Shown here piece after piece: positions 16,907-25,777 of a DNA stretch of 64,000 nucleotides. Origin of the DNA: Bacteroidota bacterium (GTDB taxonomy: Bacteria; Bacteroidota; Bacteroidia; Cytophagales; Cyclobacteriaceae); the NCBI GenBank assembly GCA_023428695.1, contig JAEYWY010000022.1, positions 235,104-299,103 on the forward strand. The letters are read 5' to 3'. The notes beneath the pieces are model-generated. The model worked only from the letters and a program-made list of their open reading frames with translations, ran no database searches and had not been told where the DNA came from. Every line of letters starts with the position of its first letter. Position 1 is the first letter of the stretch. The position numbers and the translations under genes were made by a program.

Positions 16907-18940
16907 ATGGCAAAGGATGATGAAAAATGCCTTCTGTCCGACTGCACATTTATTCATCTGCCAAAGTATGCGAACTTTATTCTCACGCAGCGCATCGAAT
17001 ACTTCGTGCGGCGCATTGTCGAATACTCATTGGAAGTCGACCTCCCTCTTCTAAGACATCCTGCCTGGGTTTCGCGCGATGACCTTGTTACATTGTCGAT
17101 GACGTCGAATCGTGCGCTCCTTGAGGCTCTTGCCACCAATGACATTGCGGGCTATATCAACTACGCCAAAGAAAACTGGCTGGCCAATATGCTACCCGTT
17201 GTAGCACGAGAGCAGATTCTGTCAGACGACATCACACTCGTGAGCCACATCCGGCGCACGGTTTTCCTGGAAATGCTTGCGGAATATTCCACCGATCCGA
17301 ATGAATGGGCTCTTATCATGAAGGAAATCGACAGGTTCACCGTGATGATGGACTCCACGCTGCTGAACACATACCTGCTTTTACAACAAAACCGTATCGA
17401 AGAAGTTGGACGCGCATTGAAAGGCCGCGAATCAGACTGGCTGGAAGCACAGGCTATTGGGAAGATCGGAAGTTTTGAATGGGATCTCATCGCGAACGAA
17501 AGCCACAATTCACCTCAATGCCTCGCAATCTTCGAAATCACCGATGATGCAACGTATCCGCTTGAAAAATTCATCGGCTATGTTCACGAAGATGATCGCC
17601 AAAAAGTAAAGAACGCATTCGAAGAAAGTCTCATCACGGGAAATTACAAATGCGAGTTTCGCTACCACCGGAATGGAATCGAAAAGTTTCTCCTCCTGCG
17701 GGGTAAGATTGGCTGCGATAATGAGAGACCGGCACGTATTGTCGGAACCGTTATTGATATGACGGAAAAACAATCGATCATCCGAAAGCTTGAAGCAAGC
17801 GAGGAACTTAATAAACAGGCACAGGCGCTTACACACATCGGGAACTGGTCGCTGAATCCTGCCACCGGTGAGATGGCATGGTCGGATGAATTGTACCGCA
17901 TTTTCGGAATGGAACCACAAAGTGAAAATCTAACCCTGGATTCGATACAATCTTTTTTCCAAAGCGATCACGGACGACTCGTGGCAACAGGGCTGCGATA
18001 CGCACTGCTAAAGGGCAAGGTACCAGAAGGTCATTTCCGCATCTCGCGGCGCGACGGCGGAGCCAAAATCATTAAAGGTAAAGGTGAAGTCACTTTCGAC
18101 AAGAACGGTAAGGCGGTACGTGTAGCCGGTACGGCTCAGGATGTAACGACAGAATTTCTCTTAACCGAAAATCTCCGGGATCGCGAACGTTATCTCGATG
18201 CGCTGAATCGTTCACTTGCTCAAAAAAACGTACAGCTCATCCTCAAGAACAAGGAACTCGAATCATTCAACTTTATTGCGAGTCATGACCTCCAGGAACC
18301 CTTAAGGAAAATTCAGATTTTCAGTAATCGAATTCTTCAGGAGTCCGCGGACCAACTTGGAAGCGATGTGCTTTTGCACTTTGAAAAGATTCGGAATGCG
18401 GCGAGCCGAATGCAAAAACTGATCGACGACTTCCTCTCATTCTCACAAACACAATACGTGGCGCGCACAATCGAACCTGTTGATCTTAACACTGTACTGA
18501 AGGATGTCCGGATTGAACTTCAGCCACGCATTGCCGAAAAAAAAGCTACATTCCATCTTGAGAAGCTGCCGGTGATCGAGGCAATACGTTACCAGATAAA
18601 ACAACTATTTGTAAACCTTGTGAGCAACTCATTGAAATACACTCACCCGGACAAGTCACCGCATATAACTATTGATGCGTGTAAAGAAAAAAACGACGAT
18701 CAATCCGAAGTCATAGTCATCACATACCGCGACAACGGAATTGGTTTCGAACAGAAGTACGCCGAAAAGGTCTTTGAGCTTTTTCAACGTCTGCATAACA
18801 AGAACAATTATTCCGGAACAGGAATCGGTCTGGCACTCTGCCGGAGGATTTGTGAAAATCATAATGGTTCCATTTCAGTTACGTCGGAACCCATGCAGGG
18901 GTGTACCTTTACCATCAAACTTCCGGTACGGAACTCATAA
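16907..18940 (+). CDS. Two-PAS sensor histidine kinase with an uncharacterised helical N-terminal domain
   Basis: 677 residues and no membrane helix, so cytoplasmic. Residues 1 to about 180 are helical and unlike common sensor folds. PAS/PAC domains lie at about 190-292 and 305-420, both with the ending VGTVIDMT / AGTAQDVT. A coiled linker leads to HisKA with phospho-His460 (FIASHDLQEPLRKIQIF). The HATPase_c N-box is LVSNSLKYTHPDKS, G1 is YRDNGIGF, the F-box is KVFELFQRLH and G2 is GTGIGLALC. It starts 2 bp after a receiver gene, its likely partner. The signal is not known. Confidence 0.93.
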   Translation: MAKDDEKCLLSDCTFIHLPKYANFILTQRIEYFVRRIVEYSLEVDLPLLRHPAWVSRDDLVTLSMTSNRALLEALATNDIAGYINYAKENWLANMLPVVAREQILSDDITLVSHIRRTVFLEMLAEYSTDPNEWALIMKEIDRFTVMMDSTLLNTYLLLQQNRIEEVGRALKGRESDWLEAQAIGKIGSFEWDLIANESHNSPQCLAIFEITDDATYPLEKFIGYVHEDDRQKVKNAFEESLITGNYKCEFRYHRNGIEKFLLLRGKIGCDNERPARIVGTVIDMTEKQSIIRKLEASEELNKQAQALTHIGNWSLNPATGEMAWSDELYRIFGMEPQSENLTLDSIQSFFQSDHGRLVATGLRYALLKGKVPEGHFRISRRDGGAKIIKGKGEVTFDKNGKAVRVAGTAQDVTTEFLLTENLRDRERYLDALNRSLAQKNVQLILKNKELESFNFIASHDLQEPLRKIQIFSNRILQESADQLGSDVLLHFEKIRNAASRMQKLIDDFLSFSQTQYVARTIEPVDLNTVLKDVRIELQPRIAEKKATFHLEKLPVIEAIRYQIKQLFVNLVSNSLKYTHPDKSPHITIDACKEKNDDQSEVIVITYRDNGIGFEQKYAEKVFELFQRLHNKNNYSGTGIGLALCRRICENHNGSISVTSEPMQGCTFTIKLPVRNS

Positions 18941-18951
18941 TCATTCCATCC

Positions 18952-19425
18952 ATGACTGACCACGAAACGTTAATCACGAATTTCTACACTGCATTCGGAG
19001 CGCGTGACTTCAAAACGATGCAGCAGGCCTATCACCCGGATGCTGACTTTTCCGACCCTGTGTTTCCCAAACTTCATGGTGCGGATATTGGTCTGATGTG
19101 GGAAATGCTTGTGACGTCAGCAAAAGACTTGAGGATCGAATCTGAAAAAGTCACGACCGACGCAGACTGTGTCCGGTGTCGATGGCATGCGTGGTATCTG
19201 TTTTCGCGCACAGGCAGGTCGGTGCACAATGTCATCGACGCAACGTTTCAGTTTCAGGACGGAAAGATTATCCGGCACACAGACCGCTTCGACTTTTATC
19301 GATGGTCGCGGCAGGCGTTTGGGCTGACTGGTGTGCTTTTGGGCTGGACTCCGCTGCTCCAAAACAAAGTCCGGGACACTGCGGCTCGCGGCCTGCAAAA
19401 CTTTATTCACAAGCGCACCTCCTGA
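18952..19425 (+). CDS. SnoaL/NTF2-like protein
   Basis: 157 residues from the ATG at 18952, 11 bp after the kinase stop. It starts MTDHETLITNFYTAFGARDFKTMQQAYHPDADFSDPVF, the characteristic N-terminal helix pair of SnoaL-like cone-shaped folds, and continues with HAWYLFSRTGRSVHNVIDATFQFQDGKIIRHTDRFDFY. These folds bind small hydrophobic ligands or act as isomerases; the substrate is unknown. It may ride on the kinase transcript. Confidence 0.85.
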   Translation: MTDHETLITNFYTAFGARDFKTMQQAYHPDADFSDPVFPKLHGADIGLMWEMLVTSAKDLRIESEKVTTDADCVRCRWHAWYLFSRTGRSVHNVIDATFQFQDGKIIRHTDRFDFYRWSRQAFGLTGVLLGWTPLLQNKVRDTAARGLQNFIHKRTS

Positions 19426-19467
19426 ATATGAGAAAGTTGCAATATCTTGTGGGGCTAATTTTGAAAG

Positions 19468-20037
19468 ATGGAACTCGAGGAGAAAGTCCAGGCAGTCGAA
19501 GCGCTGATGGACGCCCTGGACGCCGAAATCCTGAAATTTCAGGGGTGGTCAGGTTTGGGCTGCAAAGCCGGCTGTGGTAAGTGCTGCTTTAAGCCGGACA
19601 TTGAAGCTACTGTTCTCGAATTTCTTCCCTTTGCATTACACCTGTACCGCACCAGTCAGGCTGAACTCTGGCTGGAGCGGTTATCCAATGAGCCATCCCC
19701 TCTTTGTACGCTTCTTGACCCGTTGCAGCTTTCGGGAATGTGCACCAGCTACCGCTATCGCGGCCTCGTCTGCCGGCTGTTCGGATTTTCGGCCCGCACA
19801 AACAAACACGGAAAGAAGGAAATTGTCACATGTCAGGTTATCAAAACAGAACAGACAGAAACTTTCCAAAGCGCACAAATGCAAATGGAAGAAGACCTGC
19901 CGGTGCCTGTCACGAGCCGGTTTTACATGCAATTGCATGCGATCGACTTTACCATGGCACGCGAATTTTTTCCGGTCAATCAGGCAATAAAGCGCGCCAT
20001 AGAAGTTATCTTGCACTACTATGCGTATCGGGCGTGA
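19468..20037 (+). CDS. YkgJ-type cysteine-cluster protein
   Basis: 189 residues. Cysteines are grouped as GCKAGCGKCC (about 31-40), MCTSY, VCRLFGF and VTCQV, the CxxxCxxCC...C...C arrangement of the YkgJ/UPF0153 family, thought to bind zinc or an iron-sulfur cluster. Soluble. A TAATTTTG box at 19456-19463 matches the -7 consensus but is almost at the start codon. The gene overlaps the next one by 17 nt. Confidence 0.88.
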   Translation: MELEEKVQAVEALMDALDAEILKFQGWSGLGCKAGCGKCCFKPDIEATVLEFLPFALHLYRTSQAELWLERLSNEPSPLCTLLDPLQLSGMCTSYRYRGLVCRLFGFSARTNKHGKKEIVTCQVIKTEQTETFQSAQMQMEEDLPVPVTSRFYMQLHAIDFTMAREFFPVNQAIKRAIEVILHYYAYRA

Positions 20038-20587
20038 AATATGGTTAGTGTTTTTCCTGATCACGGTCGCGACAACGGAGGGAATATCGGCCGAACTTGG
20101 TGATACCGTACGCAACCGCCTTCTGGAAATGTACTGGACAAAACCGCGCGTCGTGCCGAAGGTTGGCGCCAGTATTCAGGAGCTCGCTATTCTTGAGCTC
20201 GGCGTCCAGTGGCATAATATCTATCGTCATCCGCTCAGCCTCGCATCCAAAGGTCCCTATGCCTCAGTCGACATTATCAAAGACAATACGAACTACGTGA
20301 TCGGACCGAAACTTGGCTATGAATTTACCGCCGGGGTATTCGGTACTGCTTTCGACATCACGTACTTCTATAACAAGGATTACACCAGCGAAGGCAGCGA
20401 CAGACGCGCATGGGTGGCAACACCGAAGGCAGGACTCTCTGTACTCGGTTTCGTCAATTTCTTCTACGGTTACCAGATTCCGATTTCGGATCAGCGGATC
20501 AGGACCCTCTCACGCCACAGGCTGTCAGTGGTTTTTAATCTGAATAAAGACTACTTCGACGTCAAAAACGCTCCCAGAAAGCGCTAA
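20021..20587 (+). CDS. Exported protein, probable small beta-barrel
   Basis: 188 residues with an N-terminal signal (MRIGREIWLVFFLITVATTEGISA). The rest alternates amphipathic strands (YASVDIIKDNTNYVIGPKLGYEFTAGVFGTAFDITYFYN; GLSVLGFVNFFYGYQIPIS; HRLSVVFNLN), as in small outer-membrane barrels. It overlaps the cysteine-cluster gene by 17 nt. No specific family recognised. Confidence 0.7.
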   Translation: MRIGREIWLVFFLITVATTEGISAELGDTVRNRLLEMYWTKPRVVPKVGASIQELAILELGVQWHNIYRHPLSLASKGPYASVDIIKDNTNYVIGPKLGYEFTAGVFGTAFDITYFYNKDYTSEGSDRRAWVATPKAGLSVLGFVNFFYGYQIPISDQRIRTLSRHRLSVVFNLNKDYFDVKNAPRKR

Positions 20588-20759
20588 GCGGAAGCAAGAC
20601 TTTATCGGTTTTGAGAATTGTTCGGAGAGCAGGCTTCGAACGCGATTCGCCGTTGTCGGTCAAAGTCAAATTTTGCGTTAGAAGGCCAAGAAGTATGAAC
20701 AGGGCGACGAGTATTCCCAGCACCAGCGTTATGTGACGTTTCGAAACCGTGTTGTTCAT
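20562..20759 (-). CDS. 65-residue single-pass membrane protein (tentative)
   Basis: From the ATG at 20759: MNNTVSKRHITLVLGILVALFILLGLL forms a basic N-terminus plus one membrane helix, followed by a polar tail. The 3' end runs 26 nt into the convergent barrel gene. A longer frame start at 20858 would add unlikely residues. The membrane helix makes a chance frame less likely, but the evidence is limited. Confidence 0.45.
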   Translation of the reverse strand: MNNTVSKRHITLVLGILVALFILLGLLTQNLTLTDNGESRSKPALRTILKTDKVLLPLSAFWERF

Positions 20760-20962
20760 GGCGACTCGTCCTTCGCCAATGACGTGCCATAGAAAAAACG
20801 TGGCAAATTCCGGGATTTTGGGCCTTTTTTGTATGTGAGTCTGTGCGGATACGGACAATGTACGGTTGCGTTTTTGAACAACGGTTACCCCCGGCCATTT
20901 CCGCTTATCAATGCGTGGAACTCGATTTTTCGTAACTTGTTTATTGATTCAAAAAGCAGTTC

Positions 20963-21526
20963 ATGAAGAAAACCCTGTTTACGGCCGCATGTGTGCTGAT
21001 TTGGCTGGCCTCCTTTGGACAGTCCGGAACACCGGCCAACCCGGTGAAATGGATGACTTTTGAAGAGGCTGTTAAGCGATCGGATCACGAAAAGCGCCCC
21101 ATCTTCATCGATGTCTACACCGACTGGTGCGGGTACTGTAAAGTGATGGATAAGAACACATTTTCCGACCCGGCCATTGCAAAACTGCTCAATGAGGAAT
21201 ATTACGCGGTGAAGTTCAATGCTGAACAAAAGGAGCCGGTCACCTTTCGCGGGACAACGTTTAATTACGTCCCATCCGGTCGTGGGGGGTATCATCAACT
21301 GGCAGCGTCGCTGCTCAATAATCAGTTAAGCTATCCGAATTTTGTTTTCCTTACGGAGGACTTTAAGATCGTCCCCATGATTCCGGGCCGGCCTTCACTC
21401 CCTGGCTATCGCCCGCCGCAGGAATTTCACATCTTCCTGCAATACGTTGCTGACAAGGGCTATCTCGAGAAACAACTCGCAGACTACCAGAAGACATATC
21501 AGTCACCCTACCGTCAGCAGCCTTAG
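20963..21526 (+). CDS. Exported thioredoxin-family protein
   Basis: 187 residues with a signal peptide ending FGQS. The thioredoxin active site is DVYTDWCGYCKVMDKNTF, i.e. WCGYC, with the DUF255/thioredoxin_7-like continuation FSDPAIAKLLNEEYYAVKFNAEQ and a later cis-Pro region SYPNFVFL. It is a likely periplasmic thiol oxidoreductase, or a chaperone for cytochrome or oxidative folding. It stands alone, followed by a hairpin terminator. Confidence 0.9.
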   Translation: MKKTLFTAACVLIWLASFGQSGTPANPVKWMTFEEAVKRSDHEKRPIFIDVYTDWCGYCKVMDKNTFSDPAIAKLLNEEYYAVKFNAEQKEPVTFRGTTFNYVPSGRGGYHQLAASLLNNQLSYPNFVFLTEDFKIVPMIPGRPSLPGYRPPQEFHIFLQYVADKGYLEKQLADYQKTYQSPYRQQP

Positions 21527-21545
21527 TACCCGACATCAACAAAAA

Positions 21546-21573
21546 GCCCCGGTTTCAATAACCAGGGCCTTTT
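21546..21573 (+). terminator. Terminator after the thioredoxin-like gene
   Basis: GCCCCGGTT (21546-21554) pairs with AACCAGGGC (21560-21568) with one C-A mismatch, followed by CTTTTCT. It lies 20 bp after the stop codon. Confidence 0.7.
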
Positions 21574-21600
21574 CTATTGGGTAAAATCTTTGAAATCAGT

Positions 21601-21729
21601 TCAATCGTTTTCCTGCTTCTTTTTCGTCCTCAGAAAATCGAGATATCCAAGTGCGGCCACAAAGCCGATTATCACTGCGACAATCGTAATAAAAAGGTTG
21701 GCTCCGTCTCCAATATATTGATCAAACAT
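21601..21729 (-). CDS. 42-residue single-pass membrane protein
   Basis: A complete frame from the ATG at 21729 to the TGA at 21601. The product is MFDQYIGDGANLFITIVAVI followed by IGFVAALGYLDFLRTKKKQEND: one strong membrane helix and a basic, then acidic, C-terminal tail, typical of genuine small membrane proteins. It is divergent from pepE and convergent with the thioredoxin gene. No family recognised. Confidence 0.65.
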   Translation of the reverse strand: MFDQYIGDGANLFITIVAVIIGFVAALGYLDFLRTKKKQEND

Positions 21730-21809
21730 GGTATGGAAATTTTAACCGCAAAGCTATAGGTTTGACAGAGAATTGGAAATGAATTTTCGGTTAAAATTAC
21801 ACGCGCCTG

Positions 21810-22541
21810 ATGAGAAAACTGCTTTTACTTAGCAATTCGACGATGCCGGGAACGGTGTTTTTCACGTGGCCACGGCCCTGGGTGAAGGCATTCCTGGGCG
21901 AAAAACCAAAGAATCTGATCTTTATTCCGTACGCCGCGGTCACTTTTCCTTTTGACGAATATGAAGAAGCGGTTCGGCAGGTGTTCAATGACATGAACTA
22001 CGCGATATTCAGCCTCCACCGCGTATCCGAAAAACGCAAGGCAATCGAAGACGCCGACGGAATTGTCGTAGGTGGAGGAAACTCCTTCGCGTTGTTAAGC
22101 AGAATTTACGAAGACAATCTCGTCGACCTGATTCAAAAAAAGATCGACAAAGGAACGCCGTACATCGGGTGGAGTGCAGGCGCGAACCTCGCGTGTCCAA
22201 CGATAAAGACCACCAACGATATGCCTATTGTTCAACCACAGTCATTCGATGCACTGAACCTGATTCCATTTCAGATCAATCCTCACTATCACGAACTGCG
22301 ATTTGAAAACCAGGGTGGCGAAACACGAAGGGAGAGGCTGCAGGAATTTGTTACAATGAATCCGAAAGTTCCCGTACTTGGCCTTCCTGAAGGTATGCTG
22401 TTACAGCGAACAGAGGAGACACTCACTTTATTGGGCGATGGAACTGCGAAGTTATATCAACACGGAAAAGCAGCAACAGAGGTAAAAGCGGGAACAGATC
22501 TGAGTCATCTTCTCAGTTTGCCGCTGGTACCGGAGCTTTAA
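21810..22541 (+). CDS. pepE: Peptidase E, Asp-specific dipeptidase (family S51)
   Basis: 243 residues, close to the family length of about 230. The nucleophile Ser122 lies in the elbow YIGWSAGANLACPTI, and His159 in INPHYHE matches the catalytic His of E. coli PepE. GIVVGGGNSFALL is the usual glycine-rich loop. The enzyme removes N-terminal Asp from dipeptides in the cytoplasm. Its end overlaps the end of the convergent TPR gene by 4 nt. Confidence 0.94.
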   Translation: MRKLLLLSNSTMPGTVFFTWPRPWVKAFLGEKPKNLIFIPYAAVTFPFDEYEEAVRQVFNDMNYAIFSLHRVSEKRKAIEDADGIVVGGGNSFALLSRIYEDNLVDLIQKKIDKGTPYIGWSAGANLACPTIKTTNDMPIVQPQSFDALNLIPFQINPHYHELRFENQGGETRRERLQEFVTMNPKVPVLGLPEGMLLQRTEETLTLLGDGTAKLYQHGKAATEVKAGTDLSHLLSLPLVPEL

Positions 22542-23704
22542 GCTTTTGCCGGCCTGCGTCTGACAGGCTTCCTGCGGCTCAGAAAGACATAGTTCAATAC
22601 TCCCAGCACACACATTACTCCAAGCACGGCAATCAGGATAATCAGCCTTGCATTACGAAGTTCAAGCGTCTTGATTTCATCTTCCTGTTTGAGCAGTTCA
22701 AATTGTTTCTCCATATCCTGGAAAGACAGTCTCAATTCCATCTGCGCGATCTTGCGTGTACTCTCCTCGCCAAACACAAGTTCACGCGCTTCGTCGTATC
22801 TCACCTGAGTTTCGTAGGCTGCACGCCAATTGCCCATGTTCGAGAAATTTTCAGCCTGCGCCTTATACAACGCGGGCAGAAATGAAAACGCCTGAATGTC
22901 GGTACAAAGTGCAAGCGCTTCGTTCAGAAGCATTTCTGCTTCGCGCGATTTCTTCATCTTGACGGACGTAACGCCAAGATTGGTCAACGCGTTAAGAATG
23001 CCGTTGCGGTTGTTTGCCTTGCGTTCAATATCCAGCGCCTCCTGATAGTACCGCAACGCTTCGTCGTATTCCTGTTTCTTGAAGTACAGGTTACCGATGT
23101 TGGTCAGCGGATCACCATAAAACGTACCTTTTTCAGCATTTATTTTATACGCCTCCTGGTAATACTCCAGCGCCTTTTCATCCATCTGCATTTCGCTGTG
23201 CAGGTTACCAAGGTTGTTCAGACTACCAATGATCTTTTCGGTGTCGTTGAGCTCGACAAACATGTTATACGATTCAGTCATGTATTTCATCGACTGCTCG
23301 TAGTCTTTCTTAATGGAGTAGATATTGGCAATATTGTTCTTCGTGGCCGAAACGCCTTCCTTGTTTTCAAGCGCTTCATAAATCTTGAGTGCGTTGATAT
23401 AGTATTCCAGCGCTCTGTCCATCGCACCCTGAGTCCGGTATGCGACACCGAGATTGTTATACGCGGCAGCAAGTCCCTTCTGATCGCCAACCTCACTGGC
23501 ATAACTCAGGGCTTCGCGTGCATATCCCACCGCCTTAACAGGATCACCGGCGAAATGATGTCTGAACAGTTCGTTCAACGCTTTTACGCGATGCTCATTT
23601 TTCGCTGTATCGAGCACGGAAAGGATACTGTCTCCGCGTTGGCCATATACCGTCAATGACGTGAAAACCAGCGCAACGGCACAGAAACGTAACAGGTAGG
23701 TCAT
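22538..23704 (-). CDS. Exported tetratricopeptide-repeat protein with C-terminal membrane helix
   Basis: 388 residues from the ATG at 23704 (an earlier frame start adds 11 residues before the signal). Signal peptide ends VYGQ. Seven or so TPR units run from about residue 45 to 290 (AAAYNNLGVAYRTQGAMDRALEYY, SLNNLGNLHSEMQMDEKALEYY, PLTNIGNLYFKKQEYDEALRYY). A coiled coil at about 310-350 leads to one membrane helix (LIILIAVLGVMCVLGVLNYVFL) and a basic tail. This is the architecture of the sensor half of Bacteroidota TPR histidine kinases or LuxR-like regulators, but no kinase domain follows here. Confidence 0.88.
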   Translation of the reverse strand: MTYLLRFCAVALVFTSLTVYGQRGDSILSVLDTAKNEHRVKALNELFRHHFAGDPVKAVGYAREALSYASEVGDQKGLAAAYNNLGVAYRTQGAMDRALEYYINALKIYEALENKEGVSATKNNIANIYSIKKDYEQSMKYMTESYNMFVELNDTEKIIGSLNNLGNLHSEMQMDEKALEYYQEAYKINAEKGTFYGDPLTNIGNLYFKKQEYDEALRYYQEALDIERKANNRNGILNALTNLGVTSVKMKKSREAEMLLNEALALCTDIQAFSFLPALYKAQAENFSNMGNWRAAYETQVRYDEARELVFGEESTRKIAQMELRLSFQDMEKQFELLKQEDEIKTLELRNARLIILIAVLGVMCVLGVLNYVFLSRRKPVRRRPAKA

Positions 23705-23830
23705 AGGGAATGGATTGCAATACCAAAAATAAAACAATTGATGACAATTTCTTCCTTTACAAAAGTCACCATCCTTATAATTTTCGGAGCCTGATGAGTG
23801 CCATTTGCTTACCTTATCGGTAAAAAAATC

Positions 23831-24319
23831 ATGCGATCTGTATTCACGTCAGTTGTAATAGCCCTCATGGCTTTACCGGGATATTGCCAGTCAACGGAAG
23901 AAAGCGTCGTCAAAAACGTCATCGCACAGCTCTTTGAAGGCATGGAAAAAAGCGATAGCGCGATGGTTAGCGCCACGTTTGAGCGCAATGCGTCAATGGC
24001 TACGTTGTACCGGAACAAGAACAATGAACCGTCATTCCACCAGGAGTCGTCGATTTCTGAATTTCTAAATGCCGTCGGTTCACCCAAAAAAGAAACCTGG
24101 CATGAAGCGTTCTGGAACGTAAAAATCAACATCGATGGCGACCTGGCATCGGCGTGGTGCGACTATGCGTTTTACGTCGGCAAAAAATTCAGTCATTGCG
24201 GCGTAGACGCGTTTCTTTTGCGCAGGACCGCTGCAGGCTGGAAAATATTCTATATCGCCGACACCCGTCGCAAGGAACCGTGTGCAATCCCGGATGAAAT
24301 CAGGAAGAAATACGAATAA
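23831..24319 (+). CDS. Exported NTF2-like protein
   Basis: 162 residues from the ATG at 23831. Signal peptide MRSVFTSVVIALMALPGYCQ. The mature part reads VVKNVIAQLFEGMEKSDSAMVSATFERNASMATLY, then HEAFWNVKINIDGDLASAWCDYAFYVGKKFSHCGVDAFLLRRTAAGWKIFYIADTRR, the pattern of DUF4440/lumazine-binding-like NTF2 folds. Periplasmic, unknown ligand. Convergent with the VOC gene. Confidence 0.85.
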   Translation: MRSVFTSVVIALMALPGYCQSTEESVVKNVIAQLFEGMEKSDSAMVSATFERNASMATLYRNKNNEPSFHQESSISEFLNAVGSPKKETWHEAFWNVKINIDGDLASAWCDYAFYVGKKFSHCGVDAFLLRRTAAGWKIFYIADTRRKEPCAIPDEIRKKYE

Positions 24320-24334
24320 GATTCGTCACCTCTG

Positions 24335-24700
24335 TCAATCCAGCGACTCATTGAAGAAAATCCTGTTGTTGAACGGATCGACGACTTCCATTGTAAGCGC
24401 ATGCCACGGCGCCTCTTCAAGACCGGGACGATTGTACTTGTACTTTTTGGCCGTAAGCCATGCATGGAATTCCTTCAATCCTGAACATTGAATCAACACC
24501 TTTGATCCCGGCGTACCGTCACCGTGATGTTCGCTTAGATGCAAGGTGATTTCGCCACGCGAGATCTGGAAGTATAAGGGTGTGCCCGGTTCGAACCGAT
24601 GCTCCCAGTCAACCGAGAAACCGAGCCAGTCGATGTAAAATTCGCGCGCCTTGTCAATGTCAAAGACGCGAAGAACAGGTATTACTTTTTTAACTTCCAT
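24335..24700 (-). CDS. Glyoxalase/bleomycin-resistance superfamily (VOC) protein
   Basis: 121 residues from the ATG at 24700. A single VOC unit: VIPVLRVFDIDKAREFYIDWLGFSVDWEHRF, ITLHLSEHHGD with a metal-like His/Glu set, and EAPWHALTMEVVDPFNNRIFFNE. The sequence is close to the small glyoxalase-superfamily proteins often labelled bleomycin-resistance-like; the true substrate is unknown. It is divergent from the exonuclease gene, 54 bp away. Confidence 0.88.
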   Translation of the reverse strand: MEVKKVIPVLRVFDIDKAREFYIDWLGFSVDWEHRFEPGTPLYFQISRGEITLHLSEHHGDGTPGSKVLIQCSGLKEFHAWLTAKKYKYNRPGLEEAPWHALTMEVVDPFNNRIFFNESLD

Positions 24701-24754
24701 GCGGCGACGCTTCAGACACACAATTTAGCGAAACTATATAGTAAACTGAATCCC

Positions 24755-25768
24755 ATGGCGCTCCTCGAATTCACCGATAAAGGCATCTGCTGCCCGCAGG
24801 CGGATGTGTGGCTTGATCCCTGGAAACCGGTAAAGAGAGCATTGATAACGCATGGCCACTCCGACCACGCGCGGTGGGGAAACGAATCCTATCTGTGCAC
24901 CGACAAAGCCGCTCCCGTCATTCGATACCGCCTGCAGGATCAGGGCACCATCGAATCCGTCCCCTTTGGAAAACAGGTAACTATTAATGGAGTCAACTTC
25001 TCTTTTCACCCGGCAGGACATATTCCGGGATCGGCTCAGATACGTGTTGAGTACAAAGGTGAAGTGTGGGTATTCTCAGGTGACTACAAACTTCAACCCG
25101 ATAACCTTGCCGAACCGTTCGAACCTTTAAAGTGTAACGTATTCATCACCGAATCAACCTTCGGGCTACCCGTCTATCAATGGAAGTCACAGGCATCGGT
25201 GTTTGACGACATCAACGCGTGGTGGCGGAAGAACCAGCAGGATGGCAAGGTATCCATTATCGCCGGCTACACCCTGGGTAAGAGTCAGCGCATACTTCGC
25301 AACCTCGATACGTCGATAGGGAAAATATTCACACACGGCGCGCTCGACAACATCAACCGGATAATGATGGCGCAGGGAATTGACCTGCCGGAAACTCATC
25401 GCGTCACTCCGGAACTGGACAAGAAAACTTTCGAAGGGTCGATGATCATTTGTCCGCCCTCGGCAACCGGTTCACCGTGGATGAATCGCTTTCTCCCCTA
25501 CTCACTTGGTATTGCGTCCGGGTGGATGACCCTTCGTGGCGCACGCAGACGCCGCGGTGCCGACCGTGGGTTTGTGTTGTCCGACCACGCTGACTGGAAC
25601 GAACTCAATACAGCCATCAGAGAAACCGGTGCGGAAAAAGTTTTCGTAACGCATGGGTACTCCGAAATCTTTGCACAATGGCTGAACGAAAACGGCTATG
25701 ATGCGAAGGAAGTCAAGACTCAGTATGAAGGGGAGCTTGCGGAAATAATCGAAGGGACGTCAGAATAG
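24755..25768 (+). CDS. Ligase-associated metallo-beta-lactamase-fold DNA exonuclease
   Basis: 337 residues from the ATG at 24755 (the frame continues upstream through the VOC gene's antisense, which is not plausible). The MBL metal motif is LITHGHSDHARWG, followed by HPAGHIPGSAQI, VFSGDYK, ITESTFGLP and LSDHADW...VTHGY. These match the exonuclease that travels with a class of bacterial ATP-dependent ligases, beta-CASP-like but small. Expected role: end processing before ligation. The partner ligase is about 1.4 kb downstream on the same strand, with an oxidase gene on the other strand in between. Confidence 0.92.
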   Translation: MALLEFTDKGICCPQADVWLDPWKPVKRALITHGHSDHARWGNESYLCTDKAAPVIRYRLQDQGTIESVPFGKQVTINGVNFSFHPAGHIPGSAQIRVEYKGEVWVFSGDYKLQPDNLAEPFEPLKCNVFITESTFGLPVYQWKSQASVFDDINAWWRKNQQDGKVSIIAGYTLGKSQRILRNLDTSIGKIFTHGALDNINRIMMAQGIDLPETHRVTPELDKKTFEGSMIICPPSATGSPWMNRFLPYSLGIASGWMTLRGARRRRGADRGFVLSDHADWNELNTAIRETGAEKVFVTHGYSEIFAQWLNENGYDAKEVKTQYEGELAEIIEGTSE

Positions 25769-25777
25769 AAATCATGC

